Positions 26,265 through 35,336 are shown, counted from the stretch's first letter. The stretch: 64,000 bases of DNA from an uncultured Roseburia sp. (GCA_947644305.1 CANRYS010000005.1:97032-161031); one strand, 5' to 3'. Made by a program: numbers and translations. The notes: generated by a model from the sequence alone, not told the origin.

Positions 26265-27731
26265 ATGATGAGATCATTATGGTCTGGTGTGTCCGGTTTG
26301 AAGGTACATCAGACAAAAATGGATGTAATTGGTAACAATATTGCAAATGTTAATACCGTTGGTTTCCGTGCTGGTACTGTGAATTTTACGGACGTATTTT
26401 ATCAGACGACACAGCCAGCAGCAGGTCCCAATGCCAATACTGGAGCTGCTGGTACGAACGCGTTCCAGATCGGTCTCGGTGCCAATGTGGCTTCTTACAG
26501 CGTTAATATGAGCGGTACCGGAGCGACAAACCGTACCGACCGCGGCATGGATGTGATGATCAACGGCGATGCATTTTTCGTAGTAAGAAAAAATGGCGGA
26601 ACCTATTTTACGAAAGCAGGTAATTTTAATATCGATGCTGCTGGTACTTTGATGTGTGAGACAAATGGTGCTACAGTGCTCGGTTGGAGTGTAGATGAGA
26701 ATGGGGAGATCCGTAAGGATACAGTGGATGCTTTAAAACTGATGACGCCGGAGAACCAGAACTCAGCGCCAAATCCGACTACAAATGTAACTCTTTCAGG
26801 AAATGTGGACCGGGAAGATAAATTGGTGCAGTACAGCGAGACGGGAGCCGGGTATCCTATTTCTGTCAGCTTCTATGACAATCTTGGTAATGAGTATACT
26901 GCAAAGCTTAGTCTCATGAAAGTGCCAGGTAACGATGGCGATGCTGCAAATCAGAATAAAGACCATACATTTACTGTGGGAATGACGGATATCATGTCCA
27001 ACGGAAAATCCATTCTGAAGAGATCGACATTGGATGAGAATGGAAACCCAGTGTATGAGCCTGTGGAGCAATATATTAATTTTGGTGGTCAGGAGCTGAA
27101 ATATAATGTAGATCCTGATGGAACCATTACTTTTGATCCTAGTAATGCCGTTCTTACATTTAATGGTTCTTCTGGAGAGTTTGTCAGTGTGACTGGTGAG
27201 CTGGAGGGGATGTTGAATTTAACCCTGAATAACGGGAATGAGGAAAACAACTCATTTCCAGTAGGAGGACTGGATATTGATTTTTCTGGTTTGACTATGT
27301 ATGGTGGAAATGGTAGTTGTAGTATCGAGCCGAAAAAGGGTGACAAGGATGGAAACAATACCGGAAATGCTGCTGGAGCCCTGAATGGATTTTCCATCAA
27401 TCCTGACGGAAAGATTTATGCGGTATATGATAACGGAGATAATAAATTGCTGGGACAGATCGCGGTGGCGACCTTCCCGAATCCTTCTGGTCTGGAAGCG
27501 CAGGGTAACAGTTTATTTGCTACTACTTTGAACTCCGGTGAGTTCGACGGTATCGGTGAAGAGATTACAGCGGTGGGAAGTTTTTCCATCGGTGCTTTGG
27601 AGGCGTCAGACGTGGATCTCGCTACAGAGTTTACCAATATGATCACGACGCAGAGAGGTTTCCAGGCAAACTCAAGAACGATCACTACATCGGATACGAT
27701 GCTCGAAGAGCTGATTAATCTCAAGAGATAA
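26265..27731 (+). CDS. flgE: Flagellar hook protein FlgE
   Basis: FlgE polymerises into the hook, the universal joint outside the cell. The 488-residue protein has the hook/rod N-terminal signature MRSLWSGVSGLKVHQTKMDVIGNNIANVNTVGF, FlgE body segments (GMDVMINGDAFFVV), and the C-terminal helix EASDVDLATEFTNMITTQRGFQANSRTITTSDTMLEELINLKR. The central domain (about 150-390) is variable, as usual. The start at 26265 has GGAGGG at good distance; 60 upstream in-frame bases lack family similarity. A terminator follows. Confidence 0.96.
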   Translation: MMRSLWSGVSGLKVHQTKMDVIGNNIANVNTVGFRAGTVNFTDVFYQTTQPAAGPNANTGAAGTNAFQIGLGANVASYSVNMSGTGATNRTDRGMDVMINGDAFFVVRKNGGTYFTKAGNFNIDAAGTLMCETNGATVLGWSVDENGEIRKDTVDALKLMTPENQNSAPNPTTNVTLSGNVDREDKLVQYSETGAGYPISVSFYDNLGNEYTAKLSLMKVPGNDGDAANQNKDHTFTVGMTDIMSNGKSILKRSTLDENGNPVYEPVEQYINFGGQELKYNVDPDGTITFDPSNAVLTFNGSSGEFVSVTGELEGMLNLTLNNGNEENNSFPVGGLDIDFSGLTMYGGNGSCSIEPKKGDKDGNNTGNAAGALNGFSINPDGKIYAVYDNGDNKLLGQIAVATFPNPSGLEAQGNSLFATTLNSGEFDGIGEEITAVGSFSIGALEASDVDLATEFTNMITTQRGFQANSRTITTSDTMLEELINLKR

Positions 27732-27755
27732 TGAATTATTAATTTGATATTTACT

Positions 27756-27790
27756 GCAAAAAAAGGAAACGTTTTGTTTCCCTTTTTTGC
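27756..27790 (+). terminator. Internal terminator-like hairpin between flgE and flbD
   Basis: Arms GCAAAAAAAGGAAAC (27756-27770) and GTTTCCCTTTTTTGC (27776-27790) pair with one mismatch around GTTTT. The T-run lies in the 3' arm. It is likely to cut down transcription from flgE into the motAB part of the operon. The next promoter begins at once downstream. Confidence 0.7.
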
Positions 27791-27797
27791 GGTGATA

Positions 27798-27806
27798 TGT
27801 TATAAT
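27798..27806 (+). promoter_or_regulatory. Putative internal promoter with extended -10 before flbD
   Basis: TGTTATAAT: TG at 27798-27799, then a perfect TATAAT at 27801-27806. No good -35 box is seen at 17 bases, as is common with extended -10 promoters. It lies 8 bases after the terminator and 25 bases before the flbD start. Confidence 0.6.
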
Positions 27807-27830
27807 GGACAGAAGGAAGGGGGAGGCCGT

Positions 27831-28019
27831 ATGATTGATGTGACCAGGATGAATGATAAAACGTTAACTTTAAATTCAGATCTGATTGAGTCCGTAGAGG
27901 AAACCCCGGATACGGTGATCACTCTGACAACAGGAAAAAAAATAATTGTAAAAGAAAGTAGACAAGAGATAAAAAATCTAGTAAAATTATATAGGAAAGA
28001 AATTTTCCAAAACATGTAG
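27831..28019 (+). CDS. flbD: Flagellar protein FlbD / SwrD
   Basis: A 62-residue protein (MIDVTRMNDKTLTLNSDLIESVEETPDTVITLTTGKKIIVKES) matching the small FlbD/YlzI family. The B. subtilis member is SwrD, which raises flagellar power for swarming, probably through the stators. It precedes motA here, as in many Clostridia. GGAAGGGGGAGG stands before the ATG at 27831; the open frame further upstream crosses the terminator and is not coding. Confidence 0.92.
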   Translation: MIDVTRMNDKTLTLNSDLIESVEETPDTVITLTTGKKIIVKESRQEIKNLVKLYRKEIFQNM

Positions 28020-28043
28020 ATAAAGTTAAGGTGGTGTATTTTC

Positions 28044-28853
28044 TTGGATTTAGCATCTATTATAGGTATACTGGGCTGTGCAGCCGCTGTTGTATACGGA
28101 ATCGTATCCGGAGATCAGGGATTTTCGGCACTAGGTAACTTTTATGATTTCTCGTCAATACTTGTTACGATTGTCGGTTCGTTCATGTGTATGATGACGA
28201 TGTCAGACAGCGTACCGGCATTTGTGAACTCCCTCAAATCCTTTGGTCTGATTTTAAAAGTGCCAAAGAGCAACGAGGGCGAAGTAATACATACGATCAT
28301 TGATCTGGCGAATGTGGCGAGAAAAGAAGGTCTTCTTCAGTTGGAAGAGGCAGCTTCAGACATAGACGATGAGTTCTTGAAAAAAGGAATCATGCTAATT
28401 GTCGATGGAACCGACCAGGAGCTTGTGACTAGCATTCTGGAGACGGATCTGAGCTGTATCGAAAGGCGGCATAACAAAATCATCAGTTTCTGGGATGGTC
28501 TTGCGGCCATGGGACCTGCCTGGGGTATGATCGGTACCCTGATCGGTTTGATCAATATGTTAAAGCTGTTGGATGATCCGAGTTCTATCGGACCAAACAT
28601 GGCGATAGCGCTGATTACGACTTTATATGGTTCTTTGCTTGCAAACTGGATCAGTATTCCGGTGGCGACGAAACTTCGTGCCATCAATGCCAAAGAGATT
28701 ATGACTAAAGAAGTGATCTGTGAGGGGATTCTGTCCATTCAGGCAGGTGAAAACCCACGTGTGATCGAAGAGAAACTAAAATCATTCCTGGCACCGAAAC
28801 TCCGGGATGAACTCCTTGGCAAAGACGGTGCAGATCAAGGCGGTGAGGGATAA
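28044..28853 (+). CDS. motA: Flagellar motor stator protein MotA
   Basis: MotA, with MotB, forms the proton or sodium channel that drives the motor. The 269-residue protein has four membrane helices: near 1-20, 28-50, and the pair around 150-205 (GLAAMGPAWGMIGTLIGLINMLKLL and MAIALITTLYGSLLANWISIPVATKL). The loop between helices 2 and 3 is cytoplasmic. The start is TTG at 28044 with AAGGTGG at 28028-28034. The stop overlaps the motB ATG by one base. Confidence 0.95.
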   Translation: MDLASIIGILGCAAAVVYGIVSGDQGFSALGNFYDFSSILVTIVGSFMCMMTMSDSVPAFVNSLKSFGLILKVPKSNEGEVIHTIIDLANVARKEGLLQLEEAASDIDDEFLKKGIMLIVDGTDQELVTSILETDLSCIERRHNKIISFWDGLAAMGPAWGMIGTLIGLINMLKLLDDPSSIGPNMAIALITTLYGSLLANWISIPVATKLRAINAKEIMTKEVICEGILSIQAGENPRVIEEKLKSFLAPKLRDELLGKDGADQGGEG

Positions 28854-29674
28854 TGGCACGCAGAAAGTCAGAAGAACCAGAATCCATAAGCGGTGGCTGG
28901 ATCAATACCTTTGCGGATCTTATGAATCTGCTGCTCTGTTTCTTTGTACTTTTGTTTTCCATGTCTACAGTAGATGCGGATAAATATGAACAGTTGGTAA
29001 CCTCTCTTTCTGAGAGAGTGGATATTTTTGATGGAGGCGGTAAAGCGGTAGGAGAGGGTGCTTTTATTTCCAGCGGTACCAGCCAAAAGATATCTATGGA
29101 ACAGTATTTCAATGAATTTGAAAACAGTGGCAAGGATCCAGACCGGGAAGATGATACTTCCGAGATGTCAGAGGAAGAGAAATACAAGAAAAAGATGGCG
29201 GAAGAGCAGGAGGAGAGGACCAGGGCACTCTATGAAGAAGTCACCCAGGAAACCGAAAAGAAAAATATTGAACATATGGTAAATGTCAATATGGACGAAC
29301 AATATCAATTTGTTCAGATATCTTTAAACGGTGCAATTCTCTTTGCGTCTGGTTCCGACACCATCAATAAATCAGCACTTGGTATATTGAGTAAGGTTGG
29401 AGATATTCTGAAAATATACGACAGCCATATGATCAAGATTGAGGGACACACCGATAAGATCCCGATTTCTGGCGGAACTTTTCCGAATAATATGTGGCTT
29501 TCCACGGCGCGGGCGACCAGAGTGTTTGAATATTTTAAGGATGAGAAAGGGCTTGATCCCAAAACCATGGAAGCTACCGGGCGCAGCAAATACGATCCGG
29601 TGGCAGACAATGAAACAGAAGAAGGTCGCGCGAAAAACCGTCGTGTAGAGATAAAGATTTATACAGATAAATAG
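28853..29674 (+). CDS. motB: Flagellar motor stator protein MotB
   Basis: MotB anchors the stator to peptidoglycan and carries the ion-binding aspartate. The 273-residue protein has one membrane helix at about 19-39 (TFADLMNLLLCFFVLLFSMS) with the conserved Asp at 22, a charged periplasmic linker rich in E and K, and an OmpA-like peptidoglycan-binding domain (ILKIYDSHMIKIEGHTDKIPISG, NNMWLSTARATRVFEYF, GRSKYDPVADNETEEGRAKNRRVEIKI). It is translationally coupled to motA. Confidence 0.96.
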   Translation: MARRKSEEPESISGGWINTFADLMNLLLCFFVLLFSMSTVDADKYEQLVTSLSERVDIFDGGGKAVGEGAFISSGTSQKISMEQYFNEFENSGKDPDREDDTSEMSEEEKYKKKMAEEQEERTRALYEEVTQETEKKNIEHMVNVNMDEQYQFVQISLNGAILFASGSDTINKSALGILSKVGDILKIYDSHMIKIEGHTDKIPISGGTFPNNMWLSTARATRVFEYFKDEKGLDPKTMEATGRSKYDPVADNETEEGRAKNRRVEIKIYTDK

Positions 29675-29683
29675 GAGGCTGAC

Positions 29684-30187
29684 ATGAAAAAGAATATACT
29701 TACCATTGTTATTATGGCGTCTACGGTAACGAACCTTGTTCTCACAGCGGTAATGATGTTTTCCATCGTTCCTGCCATGAACAAGACCAATAAGCTGATC
29801 GATAAGGTAGCCACCGTGATCGATTTGGAGACAGAGGAAGAAGAAGAGGGGACCCAATGGGAGAATCTGGAGACCTATGATATTGCCTTTGAATCAAAGC
29901 AGACCATTAACTTAAAGGATGAGGGTGACAAAGAGGCTCATTATGTAGTTATTGATGGGGTTACAGTGTCCTTTAATAAAGAGGCAGAAGATTACGATAA
30001 GGTATCAGAATCGGTGAAGGCTGCGAATGTTTACATAGTTGACTGTGTGAAAGAAGCAATTTCTGAGCAGACCATTTCCACGTTGAATGAACAGGCAGTA
30101 AAAGACAACGCGTTGGCTAAGATCCAGGATTTCTATGGAAGTAAGTGTGTTGTGCGCCTCTCCTTGTCTGGATTTATGTTCCAGTAA
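29684..30187 (+). CDS. fliL: Flagellar basal body-associated protein FliL
   Basis: FliL encircles or supports the stator units. The 167-residue protein has a single N-terminal membrane helix (about 4-27), an acidic linker (ETEEEEEGTQ) and an extracellular domain with the family's C-terminal helix and strand (QAVKDNALAKIQDFYGSKCVVRLSLSGFMFQ). Sequence conservation in FliL is low, and the position between motB and fliM supports the call. Confidence 0.85.
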   Translation: MKKNILTIVIMASTVTNLVLTAVMMFSIVPAMNKTNKLIDKVATVIDLETEEEEEGTQWENLETYDIAFESKQTINLKDEGDKEAHYVVIDGVTVSFNKEAEDYDKVSESVKAANVYIVDCVKEAISEQTISTLNEQAVKDNALAKIQDFYGSKCVVRLSLSGFMFQ

Positions 30188-30236
30188 TGAAAAATGAGAT
30201 AAATTAAAGAAAATACTTTATATTATTCTGAATTTA

Positions 30237-30245
30237 TGATATAAT
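30237..30245 (+). promoter_or_regulatory. Putative internal promoter with extended -10 before fliM
   Basis: TGATATAAT: TG at 30237-30238 and a perfect TATAAT at 30240-30245, in a 146-base gap after fliL. The region upstream is AT-rich without a clear -35. The resulting leader would be about 80 bases. Confidence 0.55.
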
Positions 30246-30333
30246 TGAACATGGTGCAGTTGCTAAACGACATAAAATTTGGATATATGGAGAGAGCTGC
30301 ACAAACGAGAAGTTATACAGTGAGGTGAGAAGA

Positions 30334-31311
30334 ATGGGGGATGTCCTGTCGCAAAGCGAGATTGATAATCTGCTTTCTGCTCTCAATAACGGAGAATTTG
30401 ATTCTGCGGAATTAGATGAAGTGGAAGAACGTCAGGTTAAGGATTACAATTTTGCGAGACCATCCAAATTCTCAAAAGATCACTTGCGAACCCTGGTGTT
30501 TATATTTGAACATTATGCAAGGCTGTTATCTACGAATCTGCCGGTGTATCTAAGGAAAAATGTACAGGTTGAGGTGATGCATGCAGAGGCGGCCACCTAT
30601 CAGGAGTTTTCTAATTCCCTGTCTAATCCGGTGCTGCTTGGAGTGGTTAATTTTATGCCTCTTGAGGGGAATATTATCATTGAGATGGCGAGTGGTCTGG
30701 GTTATACAATAGTGGATCGAATGCTTGGAGGAAGCGGGGTTCCGTTGGAAAAAGCGAGAGAATTTACAGAGATTGAGCTTACGATCATTGAGAGAATTAT
30801 GGTCGTGTGCACGAATTTGCTCGTAGAACCTTGGCACAATGTTCAGGTATTAGAACCGATGTTGGAACGTATTGAGACAAACTCGCAGTTTGCTCAGTTT
30901 GTTTCTCCAAATGAGATGACATCCATTGTTACCATGAATATTCGGATTGGTGATGTGGAAGGGCTGTTTAATATCTGTATTCCATATGCAGTGGTAGAGC
31001 CAGTGATTGAAAAGATCAATACAAAGTACTGGTATTCTACAGCAGAAGTAAGGGATGAAGATGTCTATCGTGAAATTATAGAGAATAGCCTGAATCGAGC
31101 ACAGATTCCTGTTCGTGCCATTATGGGTAAGAGCGCGATTTCTGTAAATGACTTTATGCATTTACAGGTGGGTGATATTATAAAGGTGGACACCAAGATT
31201 GAAGATGAACTGGATGTCTATGTGGGGAACATAAAGAAATTTTCTGCATTGCCGGGTGCTTATGACGACGCGTATGCAGTAAAGATAAAAAAGGTTTACA
31301 GAGAGGAGTAA
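30334..31311 (+). CDS. fliM: Flagellar motor switch protein FliM
   Basis: FliM is the C-ring component that binds CheY-P. The 325-residue protein begins with the CheY-binding peptide LSQSEIDNLLSAL, followed by the CheC-like middle domain (HYARLLSTNLPVYLRKNVQVEV, GYTIVDRMLGGSG, EFTEIELTIIERIM) and the SpoA-type C-terminal domain (GDIIKVDTKIEDELDVYVGNIKKFSALPG). The ATG at 30334 is preceded by GAGGTGAGA; an in-frame GTG at 30325 would lie within that site. Confidence 0.96.
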   Translation: MGDVLSQSEIDNLLSALNNGEFDSAELDEVEERQVKDYNFARPSKFSKDHLRTLVFIFEHYARLLSTNLPVYLRKNVQVEVMHAEAATYQEFSNSLSNPVLLGVVNFMPLEGNIIIEMASGLGYTIVDRMLGGSGVPLEKAREFTEIELTIIERIMVVCTNLLVEPWHNVQVLEPMLERIETNSQFAQFVSPNEMTSIVTMNIRIGDVEGLFNICIPYAVVEPVIEKINTKYWYSTAEVRDEDVYREIIENSLNRAQIPVRAIMGKSAISVNDFMHLQVGDIIKVDTKIEDELDVYVGNIKKFSALPGAYDDAYAVKIKKVYREE

Positions 31312-31317
31312 AATGCA

Positions 31318-32508
31318 ATGGATGGAATGTTATCGCAGGAAGAAATCAATGCACTGCTTGGTGGCGCGGATGCCGGACAGGATGAAAGTGCAGATGCAGT
31401 TGTAAATGATTCTTCTGTTGCAACGGTCTCCGAAGAGCGTTTATCTCCGGAAGAAGGCGATGCATTAGGCGAGATCGCCAATATTAGTATGGGGACTGCC
31501 GCTACTACGTTGTCTGTGTTGGTGAACAACCGGGTGGAGATAACTACACCGAGCCTTTCTTATGTTACAGTTCAGGATCTGAAAGAAAACAGTGAGGCAC
31601 CGTGTGTTTTTATATACATTTCCTATCAGGCAGGACTGGAAGGAAAAAATGTACTTGTGCTAAAGGAGCATGATGTAAAGATTATTACCGATCTTATGAT
31701 GGGTGGTGATGGAACGAATACGGAGAGTGAGCTTTCTGAACTTCACTTGAGTGCCATCAGTGAGGCGATGAACCAGATGATGGGTTCCGCTTCCACTTCA
31801 ATGTCATCTATGATCAATGAGATGGTTGATATCAGTCCGCCGACAGCCAGAAGGATTGATTTCCAGGCGACCGCGTTGGATGATGTGATGGGGGATATGG
31901 AAGGCCAGTTATTCGTTCAGGTTTCATTTAAAATGAAAATTGGAGATCTTGTGGACAGTGAGATTATGCAGTTGTATCCGTTGGATTTTGCCCGTATGAT
32001 ATATGAGCGCTTTAAAATGTCAATGGATGGAGTGACGGAGGAACCGGCAGAACAGCCAGCGCCTCAGCCAGCACCGGCACCACAGCCGCAACCAGCGGCT
32101 CAGCCGGCACCACAGCCACAGGTTCAGCCACAACCTGCGATGCAGCAGCCGATGATGGGTATGCAGCCGCAGATGGGAGGCATGCCGATGATGGGTATGC
32201 CGCAGGATCTGAACATACAACCGGCACAATTCCAGAGCTTTATGCCGGCGCAGAATCTGGATGGTATTGCTCCAGAGAACATTGACCTGATCATGGATGT
32301 TCCTTTGGAGGTTACGGTGGAGTTAGGTAGAACCAGCAAAGCCATCAAAGAGATATTGGATTTTTCGCCAGGTACTATTATTGAATTGGATAAACTGGCC
32401 GGAGAACCGATTGACGTTTTGGTCAATGGTAAGTTTGTTGCCAAAGGCGAGGTCGTGGTTATCGAAGAAAGTTTCGGTATCCGTGTGACTGAAATAATCA
32501 AAGAATAA
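31318..32508 (+). CDS. fliY: Flagellar motor switch phosphatase FliY
   Basis: FliY combines a CheC-like CheY-P phosphatase with a FliN C-terminal domain in the switch. The 396-residue protein begins with the CheY-binding motif MLSQEEINALLGG. Two phosphatase-type helices follow (EEGDALGEIANISMGTAATTLSVL near 43-66 and ELHLSAISEAMNQMMGSASTSMSSM near 140-165, each with the Glu and Asn pair). A long proline/glutamine-rich linker at about 240-295 (repeats of PAPQP) ends in a Met/Gly-rich stretch. The FliN SpoA domain closes it (DLIMDVPLEVTVELGRTSKAIKEILDFSPGTIIELD). Confidence 0.95.
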   Translation: MDGMLSQEEINALLGGADAGQDESADAVVNDSSVATVSEERLSPEEGDALGEIANISMGTAATTLSVLVNNRVEITTPSLSYVTVQDLKENSEAPCVFIYISYQAGLEGKNVLVLKEHDVKIITDLMMGGDGTNTESELSELHLSAISEAMNQMMGSASTSMSSMINEMVDISPPTARRIDFQATALDDVMGDMEGQLFVQVSFKMKIGDLVDSEIMQLYPLDFARMIYERFKMSMDGVTEEPAEQPAPQPAPAPQPQPAAQPAPQPQVQPQPAMQQPMMGMQPQMGGMPMMGMPQDLNIQPAQFQSFMPAQNLDGIAPENIDLIMDVPLEVTVELGRTSKAIKEILDFSPGTIIELDKLAGEPIDVLVNGKFVAKGEVVVIEESFGIRVTEIIKE

Positions 32509-32527
32509 ATTACGGAGGAGATTAATA

Positions 32528-32890
32528 ATGGCAAAAAGTGTTTTGATATGTGATGACGCAGCATTTATGAGAGTCATGATTAAAGACATTTTAACAAAGA
32601 ACGGCTACGAAGTAGCTGGAGAGGCTGAAAATGGTCTGAAAGCAGTAGAGAAGTACAATGAGACCAAGCCGGATCTGGTAATGATGGATATCACCATGCC
32701 AGAGATGGATGGTATTCAGGCACTGAAAAAGATCAAGGAAGAAGATGGCGCTGCCAATGTTATTATGTGCTCCGCAATGGGTCAGCAGGCAATGGTAGTT
32801 GAGTCTATTCAGTCCGGAGCCAAAGACTTCATCGTGAAACCATTTCAGGCGGATCGTGTATTGGAAGCTGTGAAAAAGGCTATTGGCTGA
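32528..32890 (+). CDS. cheY: Chemotaxis response regulator CheY
   Basis: A 120-residue single receiver domain. The acidic pair is D9-D10, the phosphorylated aspartate is D54 in MMDITMPEMDG, the switch serine lies in VIMCSAMGQ, and the conserved lysine is in FIVKPFQ. When phosphorylated by CheA it binds FliM and FliY and alters rotation. GGAGGAG precedes the ATG. The site between fliY and fliO is the same as in B. subtilis. Confidence 0.95.
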   Translation: MAKSVLICDDAAFMRVMIKDILTKNGYEVAGEAENGLKAVEKYNETKPDLVMMDITMPEMDGIQALKKIKEEDGAANVIMCSAMGQQAMVVESIQSGAKDFIVKPFQADRVLEAVKKAIG

Positions 32891-32892
32891 TA

Positions 32893-33249
32893 ATGGGATC
32901 GAACATATTGCAGTTGCTTGCTACGGTTGTTATATTTGTGGTGGTTTTAGCAGCTACGTATTATGCCACAAAATGGATTGCCAGATCAGGAGCAATTCAG
33001 CCTCATACGAAGAATATTGAAGTGATTGAGACCTTCAAGATTGCACCGAATAAGTATGTCCAGATTATTAAACTGGGGAGTAAATACTATTCCATTGGTG
33101 TTACCAAGGAGAATATTACATTTTTAGCTCCTCTTGAGGAAGAACAGTTGGATCTTCAGGAAAAAGAGGAGATGTTGCAGAATGTATCCTTTAAAGATGT
33201 TATGGGTAAAGTGGCTTCCCGCATCAAAAGCAAAGAACATAAAAAATAA
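32893..33249 (+). CDS. fliO: Flagellar biosynthesis protein FliO
   Basis: FliO is a small membrane protein that helps assemble the FliP ring of the export gate. The 118-residue protein has one N-terminal membrane helix (LLATVVIFVVVLAATYYATKWI) and a cytoplasmic domain with the family strand pattern IEVIETFKIAPNKYVQIIKLGSKYYSIGVTKENITFLAPL. It starts two bases after cheY and precedes fliP, which confirms the call despite weak conservation. Confidence 0.9.
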   Translation: MGSNILQLLATVVIFVVVLAATYYATKWIARSGAIQPHTKNIEVIETFKIAPNKYVQIIKLGSKYYSIGVTKENITFLAPLEEEQLDLQEKEEMLQNVSFKDVMGKVASRIKSKEHKK

Positions 33250-33270
33250 TAAAGAGAAAAGGTTGGTATT

Positions 33271-34125
33271 ATGAGAACACACAGGAGATTATTTTCGGTT
33301 GTATGTAAAGGGATGTCTCTGGTTTTGGCACTAGTTATATTAACCTTTTTTTCTGGTGCAGTTGTAAACGCCGCTCCCCGTGTCGATTCCAAGGCAGGTG
33401 TGGATGAGATCGGGGGAAGTGGGACAGCAGGTGTGAGTGATCCAGAAGATCCAGATGATTTTCAATTTAATATAACCTCAAATGCGGGAAGCAGTAGTTT
33501 GTCGGCGAGCCTTCAAATGCTTCTTGTATTAACTGTGCTGGCGCTGGCACCATCGATTCTTATTATGATGACTTCATTTACGAGAATCATCGTGGTGCTG
33601 CATTTTGTGCGTTCAGCCCTGGGAACCCAGACGACGCCGCCCAACCAAGTATTAGTTGGCTTGGCGCTGTTTCTTACAATGTTTATCATGTCACCAGTGA
33701 TATCCGATGTGAACACCAATTGCGTGCAACCTTTTCAAAAAGGAGAACTGACGCAGGAAGAAGCATTGAACGAAGGGCTGAAACCAATTCGGGAATTTAT
33801 GTTTAAGCAGACCAGTCGTTCTGATATCAAGTTGTTTTTGGATATTGAGGGCAAAGATACAGAGGTAGCTTCTGAAGATGAAGTGCCGACGATGGTTCTT
33901 ATGCCAGCATTTATCATCAGTGAGTTGAGAACGGCATTTATCATCGGTTTTCTCATTTATTTGCCATTTATTGTTATAGATATGGTAGTGGCTTCTACAT
34001 TGATGTCTATGGGAATGATGATGCTTCCACCGACAACGATATCGATGCCTTTCAAGATTCTCTTGTTTGTTTTAGCAGATGGGTGGAATCTTGTCATAGG
34101 ACAAGTTGTTGAGACTTTTTATTAG
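33271..34125 (+). CDS. fliP: Flagellar export gate protein FliP
   Basis: FliP forms the core of the export gate in the MS ring. The 284-residue protein has a cleaved-type signal sequence (about 1-35), then helices with the family motifs LALAPSILIMMTSFTRIIVVLHFVRSALGTQTTPPNQVLVGLALFLTMFIMSPV and, near the C-terminus, LMPAFIISELRTAFIIGFLIYLPFIVIDMVVASTLMSMGMMMLPP. The loop between (about 150-200) lies outside the membrane core. Confidence 0.97.
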   Translation: MRTHRRLFSVVCKGMSLVLALVILTFFSGAVVNAAPRVDSKAGVDEIGGSGTAGVSDPEDPDDFQFNITSNAGSSSLSASLQMLLVLTVLALAPSILIMMTSFTRIIVVLHFVRSALGTQTTPPNQVLVGLALFLTMFIMSPVISDVNTNCVQPFQKGELTQEEALNEGLKPIREFMFKQTSRSDIKLFLDIEGKDTEVASEDEVPTMVLMPAFIISELRTAFIIGFLIYLPFIVIDMVVASTLMSMGMMMLPPTTISMPFKILLFVLADGWNLVIGQVVETFY

Positions 34126-34190
34126 TTCCCGACATGCCATTTGGTTGACATGGTAATGTGATAAACAAAAAAAGGGAGGGTGACTGACAA

Positions 34191-34460
34191 ATGACAGAAG
34201 CAGATGTGATCGACATTTCAACCCAGATGATCTGGGTTATTATCAAATGTGCTGCACCGCTTTTGCTGGTGTCGCTGATCGTAGGTCTGGTCATCAGTAT
34301 TTTTCAGACTGTCACCTCGATCCAGGAGCAGACACTTACTTTTGTTCCGAAGTTGCTTGCTATTTTCATAACATTGCTTCTCACTGGAAGCTGGATTATG
34401 AATAACTGTGTGGAATTTTTACAGTTGCTTTGTGACAATTTTTCGGTGTTTGTCAAATAG
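34191..34460 (+). CDS. fliQ: Flagellar export gate protein FliQ
   Basis: An 89-residue protein with two membrane helices (ALIVIKCAAPLLLVSLIVGLVISIFQ-type at about 15-38, and LLAIFITLLLTGSWIMNNC near 56-74) joined by the conserved TSIQEQTLTFVPKLL. FliQ packs around FliP and FliR in the export gate. GGGAGGGTGA precedes the ATG. A weak hairpin around ACATGCCAT and ATGGTAATGT lies in the 65-base gap after fliP. Confidence 0.95.
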   Translation: MTEADVIDISTQMIWVIIKCAAPLLLVSLIVGLVISIFQTVTSIQEQTLTFVPKLLAIFITLLLTGSWIMNNCVEFLQLLCDNFSVFVK

Positions 34461-34525
34461 TATGGAATCGTGGTATACATCAATGTGCCGAGAACTGACA
34501 GGGTACAGGCGGAATGGAGGATGGA

Positions 34526-35299
34526 ATGAGTTTTTCTGTAGAACATCTGGAATTTTATCTGCTCATACTGATCCGTATTTCTTCTTTTGTTCTGGCGGCG
34601 CCTATTTTTAGTTTTCAGACGATTCCGATGAAGGTTAAGCTGGCACTAAGTATGGTGCTGTCTATCGTAGCTATTCAGGTGGTTCCAGTGGTGGAATTGG
34701 ATTATACGGGAATTATAGGTTATTCGGCGTTGGTTATTCAGGAATCACTGGTTGGGATAGTGTTGGGATTTATGTGTAATGCCTGTATCTATATCGTGTC
34801 CTTTGCTGGACAGCTTATGGATATTGAGATTGGTTTATCGATGGCAAATATGTTTGATCCGCTCACCCGTATTCAGGTTTCCGTAACAGGTAATATCTAT
34901 AATTATCTGCTTATGCTCGTGATGGTGGTAACAAATATGCATCATTATGTACTTCGTGCGATACTGGATACCTTTCGCTATTTTAATGTTGGGAGGGCGG
35001 TGTTTAGCGGGAATCTGGTGGAGACGGCCGTAGATTTTATGGCGAATTATTTCATGATCGGTTTTCGGATCGTGCTACCAGTATTTGCCTGTATGCTGGT
35101 GATCAATGTAGTGCTGGGAGTCCTTACGAGGGCAGCGCCTCAGATGAATATGTTTGTGGTAGGACTTCAGATGAAAGTATTGGTAGGTATACTGATTCTT
35201 CTCATTATACTTCCCTCGCTGCCGATGGTGACAAACTTTGTGTTTGACCATATGAAGGAAGTCGTGTTACAGATTTATAATTCTTTTACACCGAAATAG
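34526..35299 (+). CDS. fliR: Flagellar export gate protein FliR
   Basis: FliR completes the FliPQR gate. The 257-residue protein is strongly hydrophobic with about six membrane segments. Family motifs are LLILIRISSFVLAAPIF, VIQESLVGIVLGFMCNACIYIVSFAGQLMDIEIGLSMANMFDP, and VINVVLGVLTRAAPQMNMFVVGLQMKVLVGILIL. The ATG at 34526 follows GGAGG at 34516-34520; the in-frame ATG at 34514 overlaps that site. Confidence 0.95.
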   Translation: MSFSVEHLEFYLLILIRISSFVLAAPIFSFQTIPMKVKLALSMVLSIVAIQVVPVVELDYTGIIGYSALVIQESLVGIVLGFMCNACIYIVSFAGQLMDIEIGLSMANMFDPLTRIQVSVTGNIYNYLLMLVMVVTNMHHYVLRAILDTFRYFNVGRAVFSGNLVETAVDFMANYFMIGFRIVLPVFACMLVINVVLGVLTRAAPQMNMFVVGLQMKVLVGILILLIILPSLPMVTNFVFDHMKEVVLQIYNSFTPK

Positions 35300-35336
35300 G
35301 AGCTGTTAAAAGAATCTTTTGCGGGCAGGTGAAACA

